From NCBI GenBank assembly GCA_019359355.1, contig JAHHHM010000025.1:1-64000 (forward strand): 64,000 nt of DNA. Reading direction: 5' to 3'. The number at the start of each line of letters is the position of its first letter. Position 1 is the first letter of the stretch. This DNA is from Microcoleus vaginatus WJT46-NPBG5 (GTDB taxonomy: Bacteria; Cyanobacteriota; Cyanobacteriia; Cyanobacteriales; Oscillatoriaceae). Below the pieces are notes generated by a model, which ran no database searches, had not been told where the DNA came from, and saw nothing but the letters and a program-made list of their open reading frames with translations. Of this stretch, positions 28,297 to 36,925 are shown one piece after another. The position numbers were made by a program, and so were the translations under genes.

Positions 28297-28368
28297 GCGG
28301 GTATAGCTCAGTGGTAGAGCGTCACCTTGCCAAGGTGAATGTCGCGCGTTCGAATCGCGTTACCCGCT
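28297..28368 (+). tRNA. trnG-GCC: tRNA-Gly (GCC anticodon)
   Basis: Full cloverleaf: acceptor GCGGGTA/TACCCGC with discriminator T, D-arm GCTCAGTGGTAGAGC, anticodon stem TCACC/GGTGA enclosing TTGCCAA (anticodon GCC), T-arm GCGCGTTCGAATCGCGT. CCA is not encoded. Confidence 0.95.
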
Positions 28369-28758
28369 TTAAAAAAAACAATCTCATTAAAACATCTGTT
28401 CGGGTTATATCCTGTTTTTCAGATGTATCGGTTGCAACAGCAGTGAGGCAGCGACCTCACACTTTGAAAGACTCTTTTCTGAGTGCCGGTGGGGTTGTCG
28501 TTGCTCAAAACGGGTGCAAACTTACAGCCGCAACGAAAAGCCAGCCAGCGAAGCCGATGTTTGAGGCAATAGCTACACTCGCTTGAAGTTGACAATGGTA
28601 AAATTAGCGTAAGTCATCAGACGCTTAGAGGGCTGTTTCCGCACTTAGCGCAGCTAAGCCATTTAGTTGGCGGCTATTGTTGAAAGCCTAATAAAAAACA
28701 TTAGTTCTCGAATTTTTAGATAAACTTTCCTTACCTACTTTTGCCTTTACGAGCGCTT
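28369..28758. other. Spacer after tRNA-Gly with two small hairpins
   Basis: ACATCTG/CAGATGT (28392-28398 with 28420-28426) lies soon after the tRNA and could end its transcript. GTGAGG/CCTCAC (28443-28448 with 28455-28460) is a second small stem. No gene was recognised. Confidence 0.45.
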
Positions 28759-29169
28759 GTGCAATCTCAAAAAGCCCAGAAGATTGACTTAAATACTGAC
28801 TACCCCTGTCCCTGCCGGCGTCGGGGGCGTCTCGTTCCCATCGTCCTGACAGAAGCATTTGGCTGCAATCGATGTCAGCAGATATTCGTTGTCGATGAAA
28901 ACGGGTATTCGATCGAGCAACTCTCCACAAACTATCCCTACAAGCAAGCTTGGCGCTGGACGGGAAATCAGTGGAGTAAAGCCTATTCTGGACTTAGGGA
29001 CAGTTACTTGCCCTTAGCACTAGGAATTATTTTAGTGCTACTGGTTATTTGGCTGCCCTCCGCACTGAGTTTACCCTTGGGATCTAATATTATTCCCTGG
29101 GCCATTATCGTAGCCGTACTGTTAGCAGTGCTGCCGGCGCTTATGGTCTGGCTGGCTTATCGGCGTTAG
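28759..29169 (+). CDS. Zinc-ribbon membrane protein of unknown function
   Basis: A 136-residue protein. The N-terminal soluble part has YPCPCRRRG and FGCNRCQQIFV, four cysteines of a zinc ribbon. The C-terminal part has two hydrophobic helices, PLALGIILVLLVIWLPSAL and IPWAIIVAVLLAVLPALMV. I chose the GTG at 28759; an in-frame TTG at 28741 adds six residues. The stop is 4 bases before the proA-like start, so the two are surely co-transcribed. The function is unknown to me; the pairing with a ProA homologue is the only clue. Confidence 0.75.
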   Translation: MQSQKAQKIDLNTDYPCPCRRRGRLVPIVLTEAFGCNRCQQIFVVDENGYSIEQLSTNYPYKQAWRWTGNQWSKAYSGLRDSYLPLALGIILVLLVIWLPSALSLPLGSNIIPWAIIVAVLLAVLPALMVWLAYRR

Positions 29170-29173
29170 CTAC

Positions 29174-30439
29174 ATGACAACTGACTCGTTACATCCTTCA
29201 CCGGCATCCGCTCAAGCTGCGCGTCGCGCTTATCAGGCTTCCCTAGAATTAGCGACTGTCAAGGGAACAGACCGCTCTCGAACCTTACAAGCAATGGCAC
29301 AAGCCCTCAAACGTGAGGCAGACCAGATTTTAGAAGCCAACACGCTGGACTTGGAAGCAAGCCGGGAAATGGCAGTACCAGAATTGATTCTGGAATGGCT
29401 GAAACTGACGCCCGAACGGCTGCAAACAACCATTCAAATATTTCAACGGCTTTCGGAACTGTCCGATCCCCTGCGGCGGGTGATGAACGCTTCCCACCAA
29501 ATCGAGCACTCCCAAATTTACTGCCAGTTAATGCCGCTGGGTGTGATCGCGCTAATCTACGAAGCCTTTCCAGAATTAGGCGCAATCGCAGCCGGCTTGT
29601 GCCTGAAAACCGGCAACACTTTAATTCTTAAAGGGGGGAGTGAGGCAAGCCACTCGAATGAAGTGATTGTGCAAGCCCTAAAGTCGGCACTGCAACAAAC
29701 AGGGTTGCCGATGGAATGCTTGCAGCTACTCCCCTCAGACCAAGGCTCATCTATCCGGGATTTAGTCACTTTAGACCAATATCTCAATTTAGTCATTCCC
29801 TATGGCCGGCCTAGTTTGGTGCAGCAAGTCGTGCGGCAGGCAACCGCGCCGGTGTTAAAATCCGCAATGGGCAACTGTTACCTCTTTTGGTCACCCACCG
29901 GCACCTTAGAAATGGCCCGTTGGGTAATTTTAGATAGCCATCAAAGCGAACCCGATCCTGTCAACGCCATCGAGAAAGTCTTAATTCACCGCGATCAAAA
30001 ACCCTCCTCCTTAACAACGCTGTGGAATAGCCTTAAAGAAAAAGGCTTTGAGATCCGGGGAGACGCTCATCTAGTCGATGATTTTCCAGAATTAAAGCCG
30101 GCTCAAACCTCAGAGTGGGGAAACGCTTATTTAACCAAAACTATTGCGTTTAAAGTCGTAGAAAATCTAGAAGCCGCAATCGCCTGGATCAATCATTACA
30201 GTAGCGGCCATGCCGACTGCATTGTGACCGAATCTTACCAAGAAAGCCGGCAATTTGCTTTAGGAATCAACAGTGCCTCTACCTACATCAATGCCTCCCC
30301 GAGATTTTCCCGCAATCCAAAACAAGGAGATGCAGTTTTTCTAGGAATGTCCAATCAAAAAGGACATCGCCGGGGCTTAATCGGTTTAGAAACCCTGACA
30401 ACCATTAAACATATTGTTCAAGGTAACGGACAATTTTAG
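29174..30439 (+). CDS. proA: ProA-like protein (gamma-glutamyl phosphate reductase homologue) lacking the catalytic cysteine
   Basis: A 421-residue member of the glutamate-5-semialdehyde dehydrogenase family, which reduces gamma-glutamyl phosphate with NADPH in proline synthesis. Family landmarks are LMPLGVIALIYEAFPE, LKGGSEASHSN, SGHADCIVTE and HRRGLIGLE. At the active site, where ProA and P5CS have PxxCNAxETLLVH, this protein has PDPVNAIEKVLIH: the nucleophilic Cys is V263, codon GTC at 29960-29962. The rest of the fold looks intact, so it is a conserved but probably non-reductase paralogue, or it works differently. A standard proA should exist elsewhere in the genome. It is co-transcribed with the zinc-ribbon membrane protein 4 bases upstream. 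Confidence 0.88.
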   Translation: MTTDSLHPSPASAQAARRAYQASLELATVKGTDRSRTLQAMAQALKREADQILEANTLDLEASREMAVPELILEWLKLTPERLQTTIQIFQRLSELSDPLRRVMNASHQIEHSQIYCQLMPLGVIALIYEAFPELGAIAAGLCLKTGNTLILKGGSEASHSNEVIVQALKSALQQTGLPMECLQLLPSDQGSSIRDLVTLDQYLNLVIPYGRPSLVQQVVRQATAPVLKSAMGNCYLFWSPTGTLEMARWVILDSHQSEPDPVNAIEKVLIHRDQKPSSLTTLWNSLKEKGFEIRGDAHLVDDFPELKPAQTSEWGNAYLTKTIAFKVVENLEAAIAWINHYSSGHADCIVTESYQESRQFALGINSASTYINASPRFSRNPKQGDAVFLGMSNQKGHRRGLIGLETLTTIKHIVQGNGQF

Positions 30440-30441
30440 TA

Positions 30442-30469
30442 ATTTTTCAGACATGAGGTCTTGAAAAAT
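30442..30469 (+). terminator. Hairpin directly after the proA-like gene
   Basis: ATTTTTCA-GAC pairs with GTC-TTGAAAAAT with one bulged base and an ATGAG loop, starting two bases after the stop codon. The A/T flanks make it a weak intrinsic terminator. Confidence 0.4.
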
Positions 30470-30553
30470 GGCTCATTGATTTACTTTTTTCGAGGACAAA
30501 TTTCAAGAGATTTTATACCCTCTGAGTTTCATCCCTCTTTGTTACTCCGCCAG

Positions 30554-30607
30554 TTTTTAACCACAGATAAATTCAGCTCGTGTTGGCTGTTCATCTGTGG
30601 TTAAAAA
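30554..30607. terminator. Bidirectional terminator between the proA-like gene and the RTX gene
   Basis: A perfect 15-bp inverted repeat, TTTTTAACCACAGAT (30554-30568) and ATCTGTGGTTAAAAA (30593-30607), with a 24-base loop. It lies between two convergent genes and gives an A/T-flanked stem in both directions. Confidence 0.75.
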
Positions 30608-30620
30608 AGCCAGTAATCAA

Positions 30621-31808
30621 TTAGCCAAATAATAATTCAGTGGTGTTGGTAGAAGAGATATTGTACTGAATATTATCCGCTGTGAAACCTTGAGTTTCTA
30701 ACATGGTAATCAGTAATTCACCGCTGCCGAAGCCGCTATTTCCTATAATGCCATCACTGAGACGGAATTCTGTGCCGTCTTCAACCGTAACAACATCAAT
30801 TGCGTAAATGCCGTTAAAGATGATGGTATCGACAACCTCACCACACCGGCATCGCTCAAAGCCAACGATAAAATCAGAGCCATCTAAAAAGTCATGAATA
30901 ACGGTATCAGAGAAGTCATCATCTCCGAGCAGAATGATGTCGTCGCCGGTGCCACCGATGATTGTATCCTTGCCATAACCGGCATCTAACGTGTCGTTAT
31001 TCGCGCCACCGATGAGAATATCATTGCCGTTAAACCCATCGACATAGTCTATGCCAAACCCACCATCGAGGTAGTCATTGCCACTCCTGCCATAGAGAAT
31101 ATCGTTGCCGGTTTCGCCAAAGAGATAGTCTTCTCCTGTTTCGCCATCAAGGTAATCTTCTCCATCCGCGCCTAATAGGGTGTCATCATTAGTCGCGCCA
31201 AAGAGCGCATCATTTTCGCTGCCGCCATCAAGGTAGTCCCTGCCAATGCCGCCATCGAGGTAGTCATTGCCTTCTTCGCCAATTAGAGAGTCATTGCCGA
31301 AGTCTCCTAAAAGGGTGTCTGCGCCGAATTCTCCCCAAAGCAAGTCATTATCATCCCCGCCATCAAGGTAGTCATCGCCATCGGCACCGAGTAAGGTATC
31401 GTCGCCAGCGTTGCCATTAAGAATGTCATCGCCAATGCCGCCATCGATGAGATCATCGCCAATGCCACCGAAAATCAGATCGTTGCCTTCTTGCCCGTCG
31501 ATATAGTCAACGCCGGCTTGCCCATAAATGGTGTCACTGCCGCCTGCGCCTACAATGATGTCAAAGTTGCTGCCGCCATAAAGTAAGTCAGAATTGGCAC
31601 CGCCATCAAGGATATCAGCGCCATATCCGCCATCAAGGATATCAGCGCCGAGTCCCCCTAAGAGCCAGTCCTCTCCTGAGTTGCCTTCGATGATATCATC
31701 GCCATCTTCGCCGGCAAGGGTGTCATTGCCGCTTCTCCCCACGATGTCTTCATCGCGGAAAGTCCCAATGTAGATGTCGCTGAAGATAGTCCCCAAGTAA
31801 GTAGGCAT
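30621..31808 (-). CDS. RTX (haemolysin-type) calcium-binding repeat protein
   Basis: A 395-residue protein consisting almost wholly of glycine- and aspartate-rich nonapeptides of the GGxGxDxLx type (for example GNDTLAGEDGDDIIEGNSG, GGANSDLLYGG). These fold into a calcium-bound parallel beta-roll outside the cell. Such proteins usually leave by a type I secretion system through an uncleaved C-terminal signal; the last 90 residues (after DFIVGFERC) are non-repetitive and hydrophobic-acidic, as expected. No enzyme domain is attached. No type I exporter is nearby. I chose the ATG at 31808 because GGAG lies about 9 bases upstream and MPTYLGTIFSDIYIG is a typical start; a longer frame to 31919 is less likely. 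Confidence 0.88.
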   Translation of the reverse strand: MPTYLGTIFSDIYIGTFRDEDIVGRSGNDTLAGEDGDDIIEGNSGEDWLLGGLGADILDGGYGADILDGGANSDLLYGGSNFDIIVGAGGSDTIYGQAGVDYIDGQEGNDLIFGGIGDDLIDGGIGDDILNGNAGDDTLLGADGDDYLDGGDDNDLLWGEFGADTLLGDFGNDSLIGEEGNDYLDGGIGRDYLDGGSENDALFGATNDDTLLGADGEDYLDGETGEDYLFGETGNDILYGRSGNDYLDGGFGIDYVDGFNGNDILIGGANNDTLDAGYGKDTIIGGTGDDIILLGDDDFSDTVIHDFLDGSDFIVGFERCRCGEVVDTIIFNGIYAIDVVTVEDGTEFRLSDGIIGNSGFGSGELLITMLETQGFTADNIQYNISSTNTTELLFG

Positions 31809-32179
31809 AATGTGCACTCCGTTTTCTAACGTCTCAGCCTGTTGCCGGCTGTCACAGGAATATATGTTTGAGATACGAGCACTTATGCAGATTTTTGACA
31901 GTTTTCTGCGGACTGCCATTGCTGAGTTAGCCCAAACTTTGAGCCGGCAAGGCGTACAGCCTCTACAGGTATGAGAAGCAGACAGCCTGGAATTGAAGAA
32001 GAAAGTTAAAAAACTCTTTTAAGTACGCTTAAAAACCGGCAATCATGGCAACCGGGTTTCAATCGCATTAAAATATAGCCACATTCAAGGGAGAGAGCTT
32101 GCAGTAGGGATTTTAGAGGATACAAGCAAGCGAAAAAAACCTTTGTGCTTTGAATTTTGAAGGGCAGCGATCGCACATT
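31809..32179. other. Divergent promoter region of the RTX and eight-PAS kinase genes
   Basis: The 371 bases hold the starts of two divergent genes. A 29-codon frame at 31885-31974 (MQIFDSFLRTAIAELAQ...) is too short to call. HIP1-like GCGATCGC occurs at 32168-32175. I see no certain promoter boxes. Confidence 0.4.
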
Positions 32180-35100
32180 ATGTCTAGGAACCTTCCACAG
32201 AGTCAGCCAGAACAGTCATTACGCCACAATGACAACTTGTACCGAGAACTTGTCCAAAATGCAAATTGCATCATTTTGCAAATGGACACTCAGGGACACA
32301 TTACTTTTATCAATCATTTCGCTCAAACTTTTTTCGGCTACTCTCAGGATGAAATTCTAGGCAGAAGTGTCGTTGGCACCATTGTGCCTCAAACAGATAC
32401 ATCCGGGCGCGATCTCGACGCCACGATCCGGGATATCATTCAACACCCGGAACAGTATCAGCGCAATGAAAACGAAAATATGTGCCGCAATGGCGATCGC
32501 CTCTGGGTTGCTTGGACGAACAAAGCGATTTTAGACGCAGACGGGCACATTGCTGAAATCCTCTGTATTGGTAACGATATGACAGCGCGAATCAAAGCTG
32601 AAGAGGAACTGCGGAAAAGTGAAGCCCGCTATCGCGCGATTATCGAAGATCAAACTGAATTGATCTGCCGATTTTTGGCAGATGGCACCCTAACTTTTGT
32701 TAATACTGCGTATTACCGTTACTTTGCTAAAGAAAGCGAAGAGTTGATCGGAAAAAATCTATTTTCTTTAATTTTAGAAGAAGAGCGAGAAACGGTTAAA
32801 GGTTATCTGACTTGCCTCAATCGGGAAGAGCCGGTGAGGATAGTTGAACACAAAGTCACATTACCAAACGGACATATTCAGTGGCACCAGTGGACGAATC
32901 GGGCACTGTTTGATGAGCAAGGTAACTTTATTGAATATCAGTGTGTGGGGCGAGATATTACCCCTCTGAAACAGGCACAAGCAGCACTGCAACTGGCAAA
33001 TGCAGAACTTGAATGCCGGGTGGAGGATCGCACCGCTGCTTTGATGAAAGCAAACAGGCACCTGCGCTTACAAATTGCTCAACGCGAGCAGGCAGAGCAA
33101 GCATTGAAACTTCAGCGCAACTTTGTTTCTACAATTCTGGATACCGCTGGCGCTTTGGTGGTGGTTCTCGACACGCAAGGGAGAATTATCCGCTTTAACC
33201 GAGCTTGTGAGCAAACCACAGGATACTTGGCTGAGGAAGTGATTGGTCAGCCTTTCTGGGATCTGTTCTTGCTGCCGGCAGAAGTCGAGCCGGTTCAAAA
33301 CGTCTTTAAAACCCTTTGTTTGACGGAACTGCCAATGCAGTATGAAAACCATTGGGTGGCGCGCGATGGCAGATGCCGGCTAATTGCTTGGTCGAATAAG
33401 GCGCTTTTAGATAGCACTGGCAAAGTTGAATATATTATCGCCAGCGGAATTGATATTACCGAACGTTCAAGAGCTGAAGAAGCGCTGCGAAAAAGTGAAG
33501 CCTTTCTGCGTACCATCGTTGCGAATGCGCCAATCACATTATGGGCAGTTGATTGTGAGGGGAAATTCACCTTTTCAGAAGGCAAAATTTTAGAAACTTT
33601 GGGACTGCGTCCTGGGCAATTGCTGGGGCAATCAATTTTTGATGTTTATCGGCAAGTGCCTCAAATTGGGGAAAACTGCCGGCGCGGTTTGGCCGGCGAA
33701 GCATTTAGCTGTACGGTAGAGCTAAACGGATTGGCATTTGAGTCTTGGTACAGTCCGCTGTTTGACGATAGTGGTAAAGTCACCGGCTTAATTGGGACAG
33801 CGTTTGACATCACAGAACGCAAACGAGCGTTAGAAGCAATTGAGCGAGAACGCCGGCTGTTTATGGGAGGGCCGGTAACGGTTTTTCGGTGGCGCGAACA
33901 AGAAAACTGGCCGGTGGAATATGTTTCACCAAATGTTAGTCAGTGGGGGTTCGATCCAGAGGAGTTAATGAGTGGCAGAGTACCCTACGACAGCATTCTG
34001 CATCCCGATGATCTTGGCAGAGCGTGTGCTGAGGTGCAAGCCCATATTGCTGCCGGTTTGACTTCTTTTGAACAGGACTACCGAATTATTTGCCCTGACG
34101 GTCAGGTACGGTGGGTTTATGACTTCACGTTTGTTGTTAGAAATGACGCCGGACAAGTGATTAATTATGAGGGGTATGTTCTCGATATCACCGACCGCAA
34201 GCGGAGTGAAGCGAACAATCGCAGCTTATTAAGCGCCATCCCCGATTTGATTTTTCGGATTGGCAGAGATGGCACTTATTTAGATGTGAAAGCGCCAAAA
34301 GATAGTTTTCTGCTGAAACCAATGCATGAGCAAATTGGCAAAAATATTTATGATATTTTGCCCGAATCTGTGGCGAAGCAGCGTATGGATTATGTTGAAC
34401 AAGCTTTAGCAACAGGTGAGTTGCAAGTTTTTGAGTTTCAGTTGCCTTTCCCCGACCTTAAAGAACATTATTATGAGGCGCGAATTGTGGTAAGCGGGGA
34501 CGATGAAGTTTTGACCATTGTGCGAGATATCACTCAACGCAAGCAGATCGAACAAGCTCTCCAGGAAGCAAAAGATCAATTGCAAGCTGTTTTAGATGCC
34601 GTGCCGGGATGTGTTTCTTGGATTGGCTCAGATTTAAAGTATCGGGGGGTCAATCGCTATTTAGCAAATATTTGTGGGCTATCACCGGCAGACTTTGTGG
34701 GCAAAGAAATGGGCTTTCTCAATATAGCCGGTGGATTTAGAAATTTTGTGGCTCAATTTTTTGCATCGCCGGCACAGGAAGCTTCTCAAGAAATTGAGAT
34801 CGCTCAGGCACCGGATGAAAATACTACGAAAAAAAGTCAAAATAAACATCATTTATTGGTGGCTCAAAAATACTTGCAAGGTCAAGCTGCTGTCTGTGTT
34901 GGTGTTGATATTACAGATCGCAAACAAGCTCAGGAGGCGCTGTTACAGTCAGAGCAAAAGTTTTCCAAAGCCTTTCGCTCTAGCCCAAGTTGTATGAGTA
35001 TCAGTACCCTGAGTGAGGGGCGATACTTGGATGTAAATGAGACTTGCTTAGGGGTTTTTGGCTATCAGCGCGACGAGGTGATCGGGCGAACTTCCCAAGA

Positions 35101-36694
35101 ACTAAATCTTTGGGTTAATCCTGAAGATCGTCAATTGATGAAACAACAATTACAAAAGGAGGGTGCGGTTTACAACCAGGAAGTTCAACTGCGAACAAAA
35201 ACAGGACAGGTGCGTGTGGGGTTGCTTTCTGCTGAAATTATTACACTAAACGGTGAGGGGTGTTTGTTATCGGTTACGAATGATATTACTGAGCGAGTTT
35301 TGGCTGAGAAACAATTGCGAGAAGCTCAAGAACGTGAACGTTTACTAGCAGAAATAGCCCTGCGCGTTCACCAGTCTTGTGATTTGGAGCAAATTCTTAA
35401 CACAACGGTTGAGGAAGTTCGGCAATTTTTGAAAGCTGATCGCGTTTATATCGGTCATTTGGATGAGAATTTAGATGGTTTAATTGTCGCAGAATCGGTG
35501 GCTGCCGGCTTTCCTTCGTCTTTAGGACACGTTACCCCGCGTGATATCTATTTTGGGGAAATTAAAATACTTTTTGACGAGGTTTCCGTTCGCGCTGTTG
35601 ATGATACGAGTTTGAAGGAAACACCGTCTGCTTATATCGCCCAGTATTATGCAGATTTTCAGGTTAAATCAAGTTTGGCAGTTCGGCTGCTTGTGGACGA
35701 TCAGATGTTTGGATTGTTAGTAGCAAATCAATGTGATCGTCCCCGTCACTGGGAACCTTTTGAGCTGCAATTTTTGGAGCGACTGGCGACGCCGGTTTCG
35801 ATGGCGATTAAACAAGCCCAGCTTTATCAAAAATTGGCAGCGAGTGCGGCGAATTTAGAATGGTTGGTGGGGGAACGCACGGCGCAGTTGCAACAGCGAA
35901 ATCAGGAATTGCAAGAAATTAACCAGTTGAAGGATTTGTTTTTACACGCAGTTACTCACGATTTACGAACGCCGGTGATGGGTTCGTTATTGGTGTTGAA
36001 TAATTTGCTTAATAATCAGCCGGCTGCCGGTGAGCCGGTTAATCACAATTTAACTTCTAAAATTGAAATTCCTCGCTCAATTTTAGAGCGGATGATTCAA
36101 GGTAGTCAGCGGCAACTGAAGATGATTAATTCGCTGCTAGAAGTTCATTCTACGGAAGTGCGAGGTATCGTCCTTGAGCGAGAGCCGGTGCAGTTGAGCC
36201 GGCTGATTGCAGCGATTGTGGCGGAGTTAGAGCCTCTGCTGGCTAAAAATCAAGCGATGCTGAGCAATTTGGTGCCGGCTGAGCTGCCGGTGGTGAGTGC
36301 GGATTCAGCGCAGTTATGGCGCGTGTTTGAAAATCTGATCACGAATGCTTTAAATCATAATCCACCAGGACTTCATTTAACGATTGCTGCAACAGTGATT
36401 AGTGAGGAAATAACAGAAACCACTGAAGGGGAAGAAGAAAATTCTGTCATTTCTGCTAATCCAAAATTGGAGATGATTCGCTGCACTGTTCAAGATAGTG
36501 GTGTGGGGATGAGTCAAGAGCAATGTAAGCAGCTTTTTGAACTTTACACGCGCGGAACTCATGCACGCCGCTCCACCGGCTTGGGTTTGGGGTTATATTT
36601 GTGCCGGCAAATTATTGCGACTCACGGCGGTAAAATTGGGGTCGATAGTGTTCCGGGTTCTGGGTCTACTTTTTGGTTTACCTTACCCCTGTAG
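32180..36694 (+). CDS. Soluble multi-PAS sensor histidine kinase (8 PAS, GAF, HisKA, HATPase)
   Basis: A kinase of 1504 residues without membrane segments. I count eight PAS units, each ending in the DIT.RK linker pattern, with a coiled coil after the second (LECRVEDRTAALMKANRHL). Then come a GAF domain (about 1060-1215), a second coiled coil, HisKA with H1260 in HAVTHDLRTPVMGS, and HATPase with ENLITNALNHN, DSGVGMS and STGLGLGLYLC. The GAF domain lacks the bilin cysteine (YIAQYYADFQ where CH would be), so it is not a photoreceptor of that kind. The ATG at 32180 is preferred to a TTG at 32150. There is no adjacent response regulator. The signal sensed is unknown. Confidence 0.92.
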   Translation: MSRNLPQSQPEQSLRHNDNLYRELVQNANCIILQMDTQGHITFINHFAQTFFGYSQDEILGRSVVGTIVPQTDTSGRDLDATIRDIIQHPEQYQRNENENMCRNGDRLWVAWTNKAILDADGHIAEILCIGNDMTARIKAEEELRKSEARYRAIIEDQTELICRFLADGTLTFVNTAYYRYFAKESEELIGKNLFSLILEEERETVKGYLTCLNREEPVRIVEHKVTLPNGHIQWHQWTNRALFDEQGNFIEYQCVGRDITPLKQAQAALQLANAELECRVEDRTAALMKANRHLRLQIAQREQAEQALKLQRNFVSTILDTAGALVVVLDTQGRIIRFNRACEQTTGYLAEEVIGQPFWDLFLLPAEVEPVQNVFKTLCLTELPMQYENHWVARDGRCRLIAWSNKALLDSTGKVEYIIASGIDITERSRAEEALRKSEAFLRTIVANAPITLWAVDCEGKFTFSEGKILETLGLRPGQLLGQSIFDVYRQVPQIGENCRRGLAGEAFSCTVELNGLAFESWYSPLFDDSGKVTGLIGTAFDITERKRALEAIERERRLFMGGPVTVFRWREQENWPVEYVSPNVSQWGFDPEELMSGRVPYDSILHPDDLGRACAEVQAHIAAGLTSFEQDYRIICPDGQVRWVYDFTFVVRNDAGQVINYEGYVLDITDRKRSEANNRSLLSAIPDLIFRIGRDGTYLDVKAPKDSFLLKPMHEQIGKNIYDILPESVAKQRMDYVEQALATGELQVFEFQLPFPDLKEHYYEARIVVSGDDEVLTIVRDITQRKQIEQALQEAKDQLQAVLDAVPGCVSWIGSDLKYRGVNRYLANICGLSPADFVGKEMGFLNIAGGFRNFVAQFFASPAQEASQEIEIAQAPDENTTKKSQNKHHLLVAQKYLQGQAAVCVGVDITDRKQAQEALLQSEQKFSKAFRSSPSCMSISTLSEGRYLDVNETCLGVFGYQRDEVIGRTSQELNLWVNPEDRQLMKQQLQKEGAVYNQEVQLRTKTGQVRVGLLSAEIITLNGEGCLLSVTNDITERVLAEKQLREAQERERLLAEIALRVHQSCDLEQILNTTVEEVRQFLKADRVYIGHLDENLDGLIVAESVAAGFPSSLGHVTPRDIYFGEIKILFDEVSVRAVDDTSLKETPSAYIAQYYADFQVKSSLAVRLLVDDQMFGLLVANQCDRPRHWEPFELQFLERLATPVSMAIKQAQLYQKLAASAANLEWLVGERTAQLQQRNQELQEINQLKDLFLHAVTHDLRTPVMGSLLVLNNLLNNQPAAGEPVNHNLTSKIEIPRSILERMIQGSQRQLKMINSLLEVHSTEVRGIVLEREPVQLSRLIAAIVAELEPLLAKNQAMLSNLVPAELPVVSADSAQLWRVFENLITNALNHNPPGLHLTIAATVISEEITETTEGEEENSVISANPKLEMIRCTVQDSGVGMSQEQCKQLFELYTRGTHARRSTGLGLGLYLCRQIIATHGGKIGVDSVPGSGSTFWFTLPL

Positions 36695-36925
36695 GCCTCA
36701 TAATTTACCTCGATTTCTAAAAGCAGTTTTTGCTAGAATACGCACAAATGCTGAGAATTGTTTCAGGCGAAAATCGGCTATTCTAAAGCCAATAAATTTC
36801 CCGGGTAGTGCAGAACCAAATCAAAGAGTAAAAACCAAAAAATATCCCTAACAGAAAGAGAAATCTGAGGCATAAAAATATTTGATTCTTCATTCCACCT
36901 AATATTGAAGCGGGATAAATTTCAC

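Noticed and set aside
31885-31974. 29-codon plus-strand frame MQIFDSFLRTAIAELAQ...
   Set aside because: Too short, no recognised family, and it lies in the divergent promoter region.
35380-35830. Bilin-binding GAF in the eight-PAS kinase
   Set aside because: The position of the conserved Cys-His is IA in YIAQYYADFQ and there is no DXCF motif, so a cyanobacteriochrome is unlikely.
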